Shown in pieces: positions 26,361 to 34,687 of a DNA stretch of 64,000 bases. This stretch comes from Herbiconiux daphne. Its GTDB lineage: Bacteria; Actinomycetota; Actinomycetes; Actinomycetales; Microbacteriaceae. The stretch spans positions 310,001-374,000 of the forward strand of contig NZ_JANLCJ010000005.1 of NCBI RefSeq assembly GCF_024979295.1, in the 5' to 3' direction. Position 1 is the stretch's first letter. Every line of letters starts with the position of its first letter. The notes below the pieces were generated by a model, which was not told the origin of the DNA, did no database searches, and saw only the letters and a program-made list of their open reading frames with translations. Made by a program: the position numbers and the translations under genes.

Positions 26361-26391
26361 GCTTTCGCCACCTCTGTGAGATGTACCGATA
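26361..26391 (+). repeat. 31-bp imperfect direct repeat, copy B
   Basis: Second copy of the repeat at 23504-23534, same orientation, starts 2,857 bp apart, five mismatches. It ends 12 bp before the KAP gene stop, so a cassette insertion here would not interrupt KAP. Confidence 0.6.
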
Positions 26392-26403
26392 CCCGGTTGG
26401 TCG

Positions 26404-28482
26404 TCAGAAGCGCTCTGGTCTCCATCCGGATGCGTACTTGTCAACCAGCTGCAGTACTTCGTCGTCTCCGAGCTTCTTCCGTACATTGTCCGCAGCCTTC
26501 TTCACCGCACTTTCCGTGCCGAATAGAGCAATGAGTAGATCCCACCCAAGATGATCTTGAGTCTTCACCTGGCGAGAGTCCATGGATTGTGAGCGTGACG
26601 TCGACTTCGCTGAGCGGAGCACAGCTCGAATTATCGAGGGGTCCGAGCTGGGCTTTAGTGGTGGTTTGCCTGTGGCCTCAAGCACCACGTTATAGATCCG
26701 CCACGCGTCCCATTCGCGTGGAGGATCTGAAGGCGCTTGCTTTACTAGCCGGTCCGAGAACTCGGCCTCCAGCTGAAGTGCAAATGGCTCACTGACAAGT
26801 TTGAGGCCCGCGCCCTCTTTGTAGCCGACGCTGTGAATGAGATCGAGCTGCGACGAGTACGTCTCGACACCCGCGAGAATTTGTGTCACGAGGAATTCCC
26901 GCTCGCCCTCGTCATCTATCCGCCGAAGGAGCCGATAAACGACTCGGCCGACTGTCATATCGGGGCGACCAATATCGAAGAAGCCCTTATGCTTCTTCTC
27001 CGGAATTGAGTCGATGAGATTCAAGAGTGTTGTGGATGCCGGCACGATCATTTCTGTAGTGAACTTCGACTCATACGACGTCAGGCCTTCGAGAATCGTC
27101 TCGAGCGTTTCGGGGTCGAGCCCATTCAGGTATGCCTTGAGTGCCCCGGCATCGGTCAGAAGTGTGAAGGCTCGCTCAGAGCTTCGAAATGCCACGAGTT
27201 CGTCTGGCGCGACACGATCGAAGTACAAATTGAGGAAGTCCACGTGTGCCATTCGATGAGCGGTTCTCCATGTGCTAGCCCAGTCGGATCCGTAGTGGTT
27301 GTTTTCGACGTACTGGAGCGCAACTGGGAAAACTCGGTTGAATAGTGCTCGGATCAGCTGGTCGTCAATGGAGAACTTTTCTCTCAACTCATCAATTGCC
27401 TTTTGCTTTCGGCCATCTTTGTTGCCCATGACGTCACGTGTGCTGGTGAGCTCGCTCCGAAGTCGTGACAGTGCCTGGGCGAGTTCGGGCCGGAAGATGC
27501 GCACAGCTTCCATGGCCAGGAGATCAACGAGATCGACTTCTTCACCAAGGCTCTTGATGGTGGCTCTCGATGAAATGGCATAGCGCGTGACGTCTCGCAT
27601 ATTCGAGAGAAGCGGATCGATAATCTCCCAGTAGATGTCGCTCCACCGCCCCTCGTCCAGCGTTGCGTTGACAACGGGGGAAATGATGCGATCGAGTTCC
27701 TTGAAGACCTGAGAGCGAAGAAGCGTGCTTGGCGCCTGCGGGACGTCAAAGCTTAGTTGCACGATTTTTTCTAGGTAGGCGCGACCTGGTACCCCGTCTT
27801 CCGTGAGAGCCTGCTCTACTCGTTCTCTGTCGAACGCAAGTACATAAATGATGTTTGGAAAGCTTGCGGTGAGACGCACGAGTTTGAAGATCTCGCGTAT
27901 CTCGGCGGTTGTTAGGCGGTCGATGTCGTCCACGACAACGACGATTGGCTCATCGAGTGCGCTGAGCTCCTTCGTGATCTCTTCGCGAACTTTCTTGGCG
28001 CTGACGTCTGCTTCGGTTGTGTCGGCCAATCCGGTGAGTGCGGCAGCTGCTGCATCACCGAGGATTCCTGCTCCCGGAAAGGGTATGAACTGAGAAGCAG
28101 GCTTGAGTATGCCGGCGTACTTGGCTAGCCAATCCGCCGTCTTTCCAAAACGACTCTTGCTCTTCACATTGAGTTCTGCGCCGATCTCAGTGAAGAAGAA
28201 GTTGACCAGCTGATTCGAACCCGAGAACATCCACGGATTAAAATCAATGACGGTCAGGGCGGGTTCTGTTGCGAATTGCTCTCGCATCAGGTTGATGAAG
28301 GAACTCTTACCATGTCCCCATGGGCCAAGGATCCCCACCACGAGACCATCGCTTGTATCAAGTTCACGAATCGATTCAGCAAAATCGTGCGCAACGGGCG
28401 CCCGGCCAAGATCATCATCCTTCGACGAGGTAATCGGGGCATCGACTGGGGGCTTTTCCTGTGGCTGGTTTGGCTCGCTCAT
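26404..28482 (-). CDS. KAP family P-loop NTPase
   Basis: 692 aa. The N-terminal KAP ATPase domain has Walker A GPWGHGKSSF (53-62), FNPWMFSG (KAP-typical, about 81-88), a hydrophobic Ala/Gly/Pro segment at about 128-152 where KAP proteins carry membrane segments, and Walker B VVVVDDIDRL (181-190). The rest is a long helical region without known domains. KAP NTPases include PifA, which blocks phage T7, and occur widely in defence islands; membrane-associated action is likely. ATG 28482 is favoured over GTG 28488. It is divergent from the 157-aa gene with 99 bp between. Confidence 0.8.
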   Translation of the reverse strand: MSEPNQPQEKPPVDAPITSSKDDDLGRAPVAHDFAESIRELDTSDGLVVGILGPWGHGKSSFINLMREQFATEPALTVIDFNPWMFSGSNQLVNFFFTEIGAELNVKSKSRFGKTADWLAKYAGILKPASQFIPFPGAGILGDAAAAALTGLADTTEADVSAKKVREEITKELSALDEPIVVVVDDIDRLTTAEIREIFKLVRLTASFPNIIYVLAFDRERVEQALTEDGVPGRAYLEKIVQLSFDVPQAPSTLLRSQVFKELDRIISPVVNATLDEGRWSDIYWEIIDPLLSNMRDVTRYAISSRATIKSLGEEVDLVDLLAMEAVRIFRPELAQALSRLRSELTSTRDVMGNKDGRKQKAIDELREKFSIDDQLIRALFNRVFPVALQYVENNHYGSDWASTWRTAHRMAHVDFLNLYFDRVAPDELVAFRSSERAFTLLTDAGALKAYLNGLDPETLETILEGLTSYESKFTTEMIVPASTTLLNLIDSIPEKKHKGFFDIGRPDMTVGRVVYRLLRRIDDEGEREFLVTQILAGVETYSSQLDLIHSVGYKEGAGLKLVSEPFALQLEAEFSDRLVKQAPSDPPREWDAWRIYNVVLEATGKPPLKPSSDPSIIRAVLRSAKSTSRSQSMDSRQVKTQDHLGWDLLIALFGTESAVKKAADNVRKKLGDDEVLQLVDKYASGWRPERF

Positions 28483-28581
28483 ATGCACCTAGTTATGCGC
28501 TATCGACACCCCTTTTGCAAGCACTACCGACATGCTCATGCTTTGAGTTCCTGGGGGACCAGTGCATAGTGATACGCCACG

Positions 28582-29055
28582 ATGCCACGACTCACTTCCA
28601 ACGACTATCTCTCGACCCGCTCCGCCCTCTTTCAACTCTGGACAGCAACGGATGGGTTTGTGTTCGCGGTGCTTTCTGGCCACGCGCAGCGTGACCTTCA
28701 CGACTACTTCGCCTTCACTGTGCCCATGACTGACAGGGAAGCACTTGCCCACCGCACTGCCATGACGAAGGCCTTTCCCTCTCTACCTCAGACCGCCGGC
28801 CGAGCCTTCCAAGCAGTGAACGCGCACGTCAACGGCCAACCGAATCAGATGGTCGATCGGCACCTCGAGCAGTCCACAGTCACCGTGGAACATGCCGGGA
28901 AGACTCGAAAGATCCGAGCACTCGGTGTTGCTCACCCCAAGGTGAAGCTTGACCTTCTCGCTCGTGCGACCGTGCGATTCATCCAGGACGATATGAACGG
29001 CAAGCTCCCCAAATCGAATCCAAAGACCTCACCTCCCAACCGATCACGGAAGTAG
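28582..29055 (+). CDS. Hypothetical protein divergent from KAP NTPase
   Basis: 157 aa, unrecognised. The N-terminus YLSTRSALFQLWTATDGFVFAVLSGHAQRDLHDYFAF looks helical/amphipathic. The C-terminus is basic and Pro/Ser-rich (KSNPKTSPPNRSRK). Its end overlaps the convergent HTH gene by 12 bp, the same cargo-plus-HTH arrangement as the zinc-hook ATPase. It shares a promoter region with the KAP gene, so the two may form one system. Confidence 0.6.
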   Translation: MPRLTSNDYLSTRSALFQLWTATDGFVFAVLSGHAQRDLHDYFAFTVPMTDREALAHRTAMTKAFPSLPQTAGRAFQAVNAHVNGQPNQMVDRHLEQSTVTVEHAGKTRKIRALGVAHPKVKLDLLARATVRFIQDDMNGKLPKSNPKTSPPNRSRK

Positions 29056-29481
29056 TCGGCGCGGCGCCTTCGCCCGCATCTCCACTCCCTCCCGATGAAG
29101 TACCCGCAGGACCGTGCCGTGTGAGAATCCGAACTGCTCTTCAAGCTCGGCGACCGTAGATCCCGCTGCATAGTCACGGGCTAGCGCCACTTCGTCCGCA
29201 GCGGTCACTCGCCGCTTCTCAATAATCACACCCTGCTCGCGAAGCAATCGAATCAATGCGGACGGCGCCACTCCAAGTTCGAAGGCCAAAGTCCGTGCGC
29301 TCTCGCCTGCTCGAGCCCGATCGACCAGCTCCTGTACTTTCGCGCTGCCGAGCCGTTTTGATAGCTCATGTGGCCGATACGTCGCAGCATGGACAGGAGC
29401 TTCGCGGTCTCCTGGGGTGGCAAGCCGAAGTAATTCCACAGGGGTGAACGGAATGCTTGATTGGTTTGAACAGAGGGTCAA
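29044..29481 (-). CDS. Resolvase-type helix-turn-helix protein (copy 2)
   Basis: 145 aa, paralogue of 25761-26210 over its whole length (YRPHELSKRL, RARAGESARTLA, FGFSHGTVLRVLHREGVEMRAKAP). Start TTG 29481 is the only usual start near the 5' end. In copy 1 the corresponding codon is four triplets later than its TTG, so the first residues differ. Like copy 1 it lacks a recombinase catalytic domain and is convergent with the gene before it. A 23-bp stretch at the 5' ends of both genes is identical (26190-26212 and 29468-29490). Confidence 0.65.
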   Translation of the reverse strand: MTLCSNQSSIPFTPVELLRLATPGDREAPVHAATYRPHELSKRLGSAKVQELVDRARAGESARTLAFELGVAPSALIRLLREQGVIIEKRRVTAADEVALARDYAAGSTVAELEEQFGFSHGTVLRVLHREGVEMRAKAPRRLLP

Positions 29482-29497
29482 AAGGTCAGCAAGATCC

Positions 29498-29522
29498 GGT
29501 CCCTCTCTGAGGGGCCTTTTTT
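29498..29522 (+). terminator. Rho-independent terminator at the island edge
   Basis: GGTCCCTC (29498-29505), loop TCT, GAGGGGCC (29509-29516), then six T (29517-29522): a canonical intrinsic terminator for plus-strand transcription. It lies just where base composition changes. Confidence 0.75.
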
Positions 29523-29635
29523 GTTGTCTGCGTTAGCGTTCGTTCGTGGACAACCGGCCTCGTCGTCGTCCCGCCCTCGTTGGCCTAATGGTGCGAATTC
29601 GCTCGTGAAATAGGCGGTTTGATCGGCGATTTCCC

Positions 29636-29663
29636 TTGTCTCGCGAGGTGCTTCGACTATAAT
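29636..29663 (+). promoter_or_regulatory. Promoter of the DUF222/HNH gene
   Basis: A perfect TATAAT (29658-29663) with TTGTCT (29636-29641) 16 bp upstream. The start ATG at 29676 is about 13 nt after the -10, implying a very short or absent leader. Confidence 0.55.
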
Positions 29664-29675
29664 TGAGCTACGCTC

Positions 29676-31067
29676 ATGAACTCGACCACCGCTCCTCATT
29701 TCGCCCCCACCGGCACCGGCGCGCTCGACGCCCGGGCCATCCGATCGGGCGTCGAGATGGAGGAGTCGTTGCTGACCGGCATCGCCTCGGATGTCTCGGC
29801 CGTGGCGGCGCTGCAGCGTGAGCAAGCGGCACTGGAGGCCCGATCGGCCGAGCGCCTGGGGGCCGCGGCGCGCAAGGCGAACTGGCTCGCGCGGTTGCCG
29901 GGCGGCTCCCTCGAGCACGCACGCCGGTCGTTGGTGGCCGAAGTCGCGACGGGCCTGCGGATCTCCGAGGCACTGGCTGCGCAGCGCATCGACGAGGCCG
30001 AGTTGCTGGTCGACGACCTGCCCGCGACCGTCGAGGCGCTGAGCCGCGGCGAGATCAGTTATCGGCACGCGCAGGCGGTCGTTCGCCACGCACGCTCGCT
30101 GCCGGAGTCGGCTCGGGCGGAGTTCGAGGCGGTCGTTCTGGAGAAAGCGACGACGCAGACCTGCGTGCAGCTCGCCTCCGAGGCCCGCAAGCTGCGCGAG
30201 CGGATGCACCCGGAGTCGATCGATCAGCGTCATCGCGAGGCGCGCGACGAACGGGCCGTGTGGGTCGAGAAAGAGCGCGACGGCATGGCGACCCTGGTCT
30301 GCCATCTGCCCGCGGTCTCGGCGTTCGCGATCGACGACACGCTCGACCAGCTCGCCCGCGCGCTCAACACGGCCGACGAAGCCCGCACGCACGCGCAACT
30401 TCGCGCCGACGGACTCGTCGACCTGATGCTCGATCGCGAGGGCGGCAGCTCGGTGCGCGCCCGCGGCATCACCGCGAACGTGGCCGTCACCGTGCCTGTC
30501 ATGACCCTGCTCGGCCACTCGGATGAACCGGGGGAGCTTCTCGGCTACGGTCCCATCGATCTCGACACCACGCGCCGTCTCGCGGCGGCGGCGCCGTCGT
30601 TCCTGCGCATCCTGACCGATCCGATCACGGGTGCGAGGCTCAGCGTGGGTCGTGACCGCTACAAGGTTCCCGCCGACCTCCGGGCCGCCGTCATCCTCGA
30701 CGACGAGACCTGCCGATTCCCCGGCTGCACCCGCCGCGCCGATCGCTGCGACCTCGACCACACCACCGACTGGGCCCACGCGGGCGAGACCAGTCTGGCG
30801 AACCTCGCGGCGCTGTGCCGGCGGCACCACACCGTGAAGCACCACACGGAGTGGACGGTTCGCTCGGGCGAGGGCCGGGCTCTGCACTGGACGTCGCCGA
30901 GCGGCGCCGAATACACCACGCGGCCTCCCGATCATGCTCCCCGAAGCCTCGGTCTCGATCCGCGACCACCCAGTTCACAGGCGGCGAATCCTCAGCGACC
31001 GGAGCGACCGGTGCGACCGGTGCGACCGCGATCGACGGGGTCGCTGCCCGACGATCCGCCGTTCTGA
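29676..31067 (+). CDS. DUF222 / 13E12-repeat HNH endonuclease
   Basis: 463 aa. The long helical DUF222 domain (about 25-330) includes GGSLEHARRSLVAEVATGLRISE and HPESIDQRHREARDERAVW. It is followed by a C-terminal HNH nuclease, CRFPGCTRRADRCDLDHTTDWAHAG...LAALCRRHH, with the DH metal/catalytic pair. The tail is Pro/Arg-rich. This family is present in many copies per genome in Microbacteriaceae; its role (mobile HNH element, DNA repair or selfish gene) is unsettled. A second copy ends the window (63188 onward). It is the first gene after the low-GC island. Confidence 0.85.
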   Translation: MNSTTAPHFAPTGTGALDARAIRSGVEMEESLLTGIASDVSAVAALQREQAALEARSAERLGAAARKANWLARLPGGSLEHARRSLVAEVATGLRISEALAAQRIDEAELLVDDLPATVEALSRGEISYRHAQAVVRHARSLPESARAEFEAVVLEKATTQTCVQLASEARKLRERMHPESIDQRHREARDERAVWVEKERDGMATLVCHLPAVSAFAIDDTLDQLARALNTADEARTHAQLRADGLVDLMLDREGGSSVRARGITANVAVTVPVMTLLGHSDEPGELLGYGPIDLDTTRRLAAAAPSFLRILTDPITGARLSVGRDRYKVPADLRAAVILDDETCRFPGCTRRADRCDLDHTTDWAHAGETSLANLAALCRRHHTVKHHTEWTVRSGEGRALHWTSPSGAEYTTRPPDHAPRSLGLDPRPPSSQAANPQRPERPVRPVRPRSTGSLPDDPPF

Positions 31068-31277
31068 GTTCCTGGCAGAGGCGCGCCTCGGCGGTGAAGC
31101 GTGGCGCGCGAGTAGGGTGCCTGGCTCGAACGGCGCGTGCCGGCATCCGGGGTTCGTCACTCGGTGAAGATCACCCTGTAAACCTTCGCGATCAGACCGT
31201 CGCAAACGAAGCGCTGTCGGCGCCCGGCACGACCGGCGGCTGCCGCTCGCCCGCGTCGCGTCACTCGACGATCGTGC

Positions 31278-31961
31278 TCAGCGGAGAGGCGTTCCAAGGC
31301 GTCGACCTGCGCGATGTGCCTCGATCTGGTCGACGCGGGACGATGTCTGTTGGCGCAAGGTCTGGGCAGCAATCGCGGCGACGAACCCGAGTTCGATCGC
31401 GGAACTGAAGACCAGTCTGATGGCCATCGTCTCGGGCGATCCCACGACAGCGACGACCAGCGCACCCACGACGGCGAGGATGCTGGCGATCAGCCATCCG
31501 CGTTGCCGCGCGCGGCCGAAACGAACGGCCAGCACGATCGTCAAGGCGACGAACGAGAGTTGCGTCAGCACGAACCCGAGCTCATGCACAGCACCGTGCC
31601 AGCTCATGACCGGAGCGCCCGCTGGAGCGCCGGCCGGGAAGCCCGCCCCGGCATCGGTGACGAAGATGCCGGCGATGACGAGTCCGCTGCCCATGAGTCC
31701 GACCAGCACCGCCGTCGACCTCGAACCGGCACCAGCACCGCCAGCGCGACGAAGCCCGATCGCGGCACCGACGAGCAGCAGCCCGGTGAGGATGAAGTTC
31801 GTGATCTGTACCCACCCCGCTTCGCCGAGGCTCAGAAGGCTGAGGGGGTGATACGTGGGCCGGAACCCGTCTCGGGTCACCGCCTGCAGCGCCCACAGGG
31901 TGATGAAGAGCGGTGCGGCGACGACTCCGCCGACCAAGGCATATCGAGTGAAGTGGGCCAT
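31278..31961 (-). CDS. DUF998 family membrane protein
   Basis: 227 aa with six hydrophobic helices and the DUF998 hallmark near the N-terminus (YHPLSLLSLGEAGWVQITNFILTGLLLVGAAIG). ATG 31961 follows GGAGGT by 4 nt; a longer frame upstream runs through the operator region and is not used. Function unknown. The two dyads at 31977-32019 lie directly upstream and probably control it. A second DUF998 protein is at 56691-57377. Confidence 0.8.
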   Translation of the reverse strand: MAHFTRYALVGGVVAAPLFITLWALQAVTRDGFRPTYHPLSLLSLGEAGWVQITNFILTGLLLVGAAIGLRRAGGAGAGSRSTAVLVGLMGSGLVIAGIFVTDAGAGFPAGAPAGAPVMSWHGAVHELGFVLTQLSFVALTIVLAVRFGRARQRGWLIASILAVVGALVVAVVGSPETMAIRLVFSSAIELGFVAAIAAQTLRQQTSSRVDQIEAHRAGRRLGTPLR

Positions 31962-31976
31962 GGTGACCTCCATTAC

Positions 31977-32019
31977 TGAACCATTTTGTTCACTATATGA
32001 CAGTGAACCATATGGTTCA
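31977..32019. promoter_or_regulatory. Two operator-like palindromes before the DUF998 gene
   Basis: TGAACCATATGGTTCA (32004-32019) is a perfect 16-bp palindrome; TGAACCATTTTGTTCA (31977-31992) is a degenerate copy 27 bp away. They lie between the DUF998 start and the GntR stop. The arms differ from the TGCAAYATATTGC sites next to the GntR gene, so another repressor (ArsR/PadR/MarR type) is likely. Confidence 0.6.
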
Positions 32020-32047
32020 ACAGAGGATTTACTGCACGTCAGGCGCG

Positions 32048-32695
32048 TCAGTCGCTCGCCACGGGAAGGCTGTGCCAGGTCTCGAAAGCCACCGCGGCCG
32101 CGGCCTCGGCATCGCCGGCGGCGCACAAGTCGATCAACCGTTCGTGCGCCTCAACGGATGACCGGCCGCCCGACATGAACCGCAGGCGTTCGGCACGCCG
32201 CACGACCGGGCCGAACTGGTTCAGCACCGAGATCAGTGCCGTGTTGCCGAGCACCGTGACGGGCACATCGTGCAGCTCCTCGTCGGCATCCAGGGCCGTA
32301 TCCACGTTCCCGGCATCGATGGCGGCCGCGAAGGCCCGATTCGCAGCGCGCATGCGGTCGAGATCGCCGTCGCTCAGAATGCCGACCGACTCACGCACCG
32401 CCAGCTGATGCATCGCAGCGAGAACATCGCGGGCGTCGCGCACCGCGCTCTCATCGATGGTGCTGACGGTTGTCGACCGGCCGGGCTGGGTCACGACCAG
32501 ACCGCTCGCCGCGAGACGCAGCAGCGCCTCGCGCACCGGAGTTCGGCTCACCCCCAGCCACGCTGCGAGATCCCCGTCTCTCAGTTGCTCCCCGGGCGCG
32601 AACGTGCCGTCGACCACGGCGTCTCGCAGGCGGCGATAGACGTCGTTGCGGAGCAGGGTGCGGCTGAGAGGAGGACTGTCGGCGGGAATCGGCAT
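32048..32695 (-). CDS. GntR family transcriptional regulator (FadR-type)
   Basis: 215 aa. The N-terminal winged helix is RNDVYRRLRDAVVDGTFAPGEQLRDGDLAAWLGVSRTPVREALLRLAASGLV (about 10-65), and the C-terminal all-helical FCD-type domain has DADEELH and HERLIDLCAAGDAEAAAA. ATG 32695 lies inside a TGCAACATATTGCA dyad. It is divergent from an alpha/beta hydrolase gene with a matching dyad, so it probably represses itself and the hydrolase until a small carboxylic effector binds (inference). Confidence 0.85.
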   Translation of the reverse strand: MPIPADSPPLSRTLLRNDVYRRLRDAVVDGTFAPGEQLRDGDLAAWLGVSRTPVREALLRLAASGLVVTQPGRSTTVSTIDESAVRDARDVLAAMHQLAVRESVGILSDGDLDRMRAANRAFAAAIDAGNVDTALDADEELHDVPVTVLGNTALISVLNQFGPVVRRAERLRFMSGGRSSVEAHERLIDLCAAGDAEAAAAVAFETWHSLPVASD

Positions 32696-32708
32696 GCAAC
32701 ATATTGCA
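32695..32708. promoter_or_regulatory. GntR operator 1 (TGCAACATATTGCA)
   Basis: A near-palindrome overlapping the GntR start codon. It shares TGCAAYATATTGC with the site at 32816-32828, which supports autoregulation. Confidence 0.6.
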
Positions 32709-32796
32709 CACAATCGGGTCGGCATCCGCAATTCGGCGGCGCGAGATCCGGCACCCGACGGGAAGAAAAGGGCGGAACGGGAATACGTCACCCCTC

Positions 32797-32829
32797 TTGA
32801 CGTTGAAATTCCACATGCAATATATTGCG
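32797..32829 (+). promoter_or_regulatory. Hydrolase promoter with GntR operator 2
   Basis: TTGACG (32797-32802) and TATATT (32821-32826, 18-bp spacer) form the promoter of the alpha/beta hydrolase. The palindrome GCAATATATTGC (32817-32828) covers the -10, so a bound repressor would block it. Confidence 0.65.
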
Positions 32830-32859
32830 TATCACAAAATACAACCCACTGGAGGAATC

Positions 32860-33630
32860 ATGTCCGCATCTGTCTTCGCCCCTCCGCCGGAGTCGCCCAC
32901 CGTGGTGCTCGTGCACGGAGCCTTCGCCGAGTCGTCGAGCTGGAACGGTGTCGTCAGCCGTCTTCGGGCGCGAGGGCTGCCCGTTCTCGCCATTGCCAAC
33001 CCATTGCGCGGTCTGGCTCCGGATGCCGCCTACCTGCGGAGCATCATCGATCAGGTCGACGGCCCGGTCGTCGTCGCCGGCCATTCCTACGGCGGCTCGG
33101 TGATGAGCGAGGCCACCGAAGGTGCGACCAACGTGCGGGCGCTCGTGTTCGTCGCAAGCTTCGCCTTGGAGGCCGGTGAGAGCACCGGCGAACTCGCCAA
33201 CAAGTTCCCCGGGGGCGAACTCGGTGCCGCGCTCGTGGCCAAGCCGTTCGTTGCGGGCTCGCAGAGCGGTGACGACCTCTACATCGACCAAGACGCGTTC
33301 CCGGCGGTGTTCGCCGCCGACGTTGCCGATGAGACCGCTGCGCTGATGGCCGCTACCCAGCGGCCGATCGCCGCTGCGGGGCTCGAAGACAAGGCGACGA
33401 AGGCCGGCTGGCACAGCATCCCCTCGTGGACGATGGTCACCCTGCGCGACCTCGCGATTCCGGCCGAGTCGATGCGGTTCATGGCCGCTCGAGCGAATTC
33501 CCGCACGGTGGAGATCGAGGCATCTCACGCCGTGACGGTCTCGCAGCCGGACGCCGTTGCCGACCTCATCCTCGACGCCGTGGTGGCCACCTCGCCGGTG
33601 CTCGAGGCGGCGAGCGACGGCGGCCGCTGA
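32860..33630 (+). CDS. Alpha/beta-fold hydrolase
   Basis: 256 aa. VVLVHGAFAESSSWNGV is the oxyanion HG motif, VVVAGHSYGGSVMSEA carries the nucleophile Ser in GHSYG (about 75), and SHAVTVSQP near the end carries the catalytic His. The protein is of the small esterase/haloperoxidase-like type acting on an unknown ester or lactone. Start ATG 32860 has GGAGGA upstream. Controlled by a promoter overlapped by a GntR-type palindrome. Confidence 0.85.
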   Translation: MSASVFAPPPESPTVVLVHGAFAESSSWNGVVSRLRARGLPVLAIANPLRGLAPDAAYLRSIIDQVDGPVVVAGHSYGGSVMSEATEGATNVRALVFVASFALEAGESTGELANKFPGGELGAALVAKPFVAGSQSGDDLYIDQDAFPAVFAADVADETAALMAATQRPIAAAGLEDKATKAGWHSIPSWTMVTLRDLAIPAESMRFMAARANSRTVEIEASHAVTVSQPDAVADLILDAVVATSPVLEAASDGGR

Positions 33631-33683
33631 CCGCCGACCCCGCTCGCCGACCCCCGCGCCGACCGCGAGGCACCGCCGACACC

Positions 33684-34367
33684 ATGACCGCCGACACGAT
33701 GACCGACGTCATGACCTTCACCTCCTTCGGCATCCCGCTCTGGGCCGAGCTGGTCGCCGCCGGCCTCGGCGGTCTGCAGGGCGCGATGTTCGCGGCGGGG
33801 CTCAAGGAGCGCCGAGTCGACGTGCTGGGCGTGGTGGTGATCGGCATCGGCGTCGCGCTCGGCGGCAGCCTGCTGCGGGACGTGCTGCTCGACGAGCGGC
33901 CGGTCGTCGTGTGGAGCAGCTGGTATTTGGTGGTCGCTGCGGCATCCGCTCTGCTCGGCATGGCGGTGCAGCCCCTGCTGCGGCGGGTGGACTGGGTGGT
34001 GATCGTGCTCGACGCGGTGGTGATCGGCACGTTCGGCGCGATCGCCACCTCCAAGGCGCTGGCGTTAGGGGTCGGTGCGGCCGGTGCCGTGCTGATCGGC
34101 GTCATCGGGGGAGTCGGTGGGTCGATCATCCGTGACCTGCTGCTCGGGCTGCCGGTGGCCTTCCTGCACGTGGGGTCGCTCTATGCCGTCGCCGCTGCGG
34201 CAGGGGCCGCGAGCTTCGTGCTGCTCGAAGCGCTCGGGGTGGGGGTCGTCGTGGACGGGATCGTCTGCGTCGTGGTCGCTGCAGGCGTGCGACTGGCCGC
34301 CGTTCGGTTCACCTGGACATTCCCCGAGCAGCGGGCGATCGGGCGGCTCCGATCGCACGGCTCCTGA
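33684..34367 (+). CDS. TRIC-family (UPF0126) membrane protein
   Basis: 227 aa with seven hydrophobic helices and the duplicated glycine motif of the trimeric intracellular cation channel family: GGSLLRDVLL and GGSIIRDLLLG, one per internal repeat. It likely forms a cation-permeable channel in the membrane; bacterial role unknown. ATG 33684 is chosen as first Met after the hydrolase stop (54 bp); Met codons at 33699 and 33711 are alternatives. A longer frame into the hydrolase gene is a shadow. Confidence 0.8.
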   Translation: MTADTMTDVMTFTSFGIPLWAELVAAGLGGLQGAMFAAGLKERRVDVLGVVVIGIGVALGGSLLRDVLLDERPVVVWSSWYLVVAAASALLGMAVQPLLRRVDWVVIVLDAVVIGTFGAIATSKALALGVGAAGAVLIGVIGGVGGSIIRDLLLGLPVAFLHVGSLYAVAAAAGAASFVLLEALGVGVVVDGIVCVVVAAGVRLAAVRFTWTFPEQRAIGRLRSHGS

Positions 34368-34687
34368 CCTGCTGTGGCCAGTGGCCGCGGGAGGCCGCGT
34401 GGGCTGGGGGCGGGTTGCGCATACTGGGATCCGCCGCCACGTTCGCGCGCATACCCGACCGCAAGGTGCCAGAGATGACCGCAGATCAGTCCCGCTCCCA
34501 GGCCGACACCCATTCGTCCCCGGCCGCCGACGACGGCCTCGAGTCGGCCGAGAGCCCGTCGCCCGGCTGGATGACGACGCTCTACCGTCATTCGCGATAT
34601 CCGCTGTCGGCCTCCGGAGCCCGGCCGCGCGGCTGAGCAAGCACCGGCCGGTCAGCTGGGCGGTGATGGTCAGCTGGGCTGGGTAGG
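34368..34687. other. Region of 320 bp with one doubtful small frame
   Basis: A 53-codon plus-strand frame from ATG 34475 to 34636 encodes an acidic, Ser/Pro-rich peptide without family match. It might be a small gene or chance. No clear hairpin or promoter. Confidence 0.25.

Noticed and set aside
29478..30935. 485-codon open frame opposite the DUF222/HNH gene
   Set aside because: Arg/Gly/Ala-rich translation without motifs; a typical antisense shadow in GC-rich DNA.
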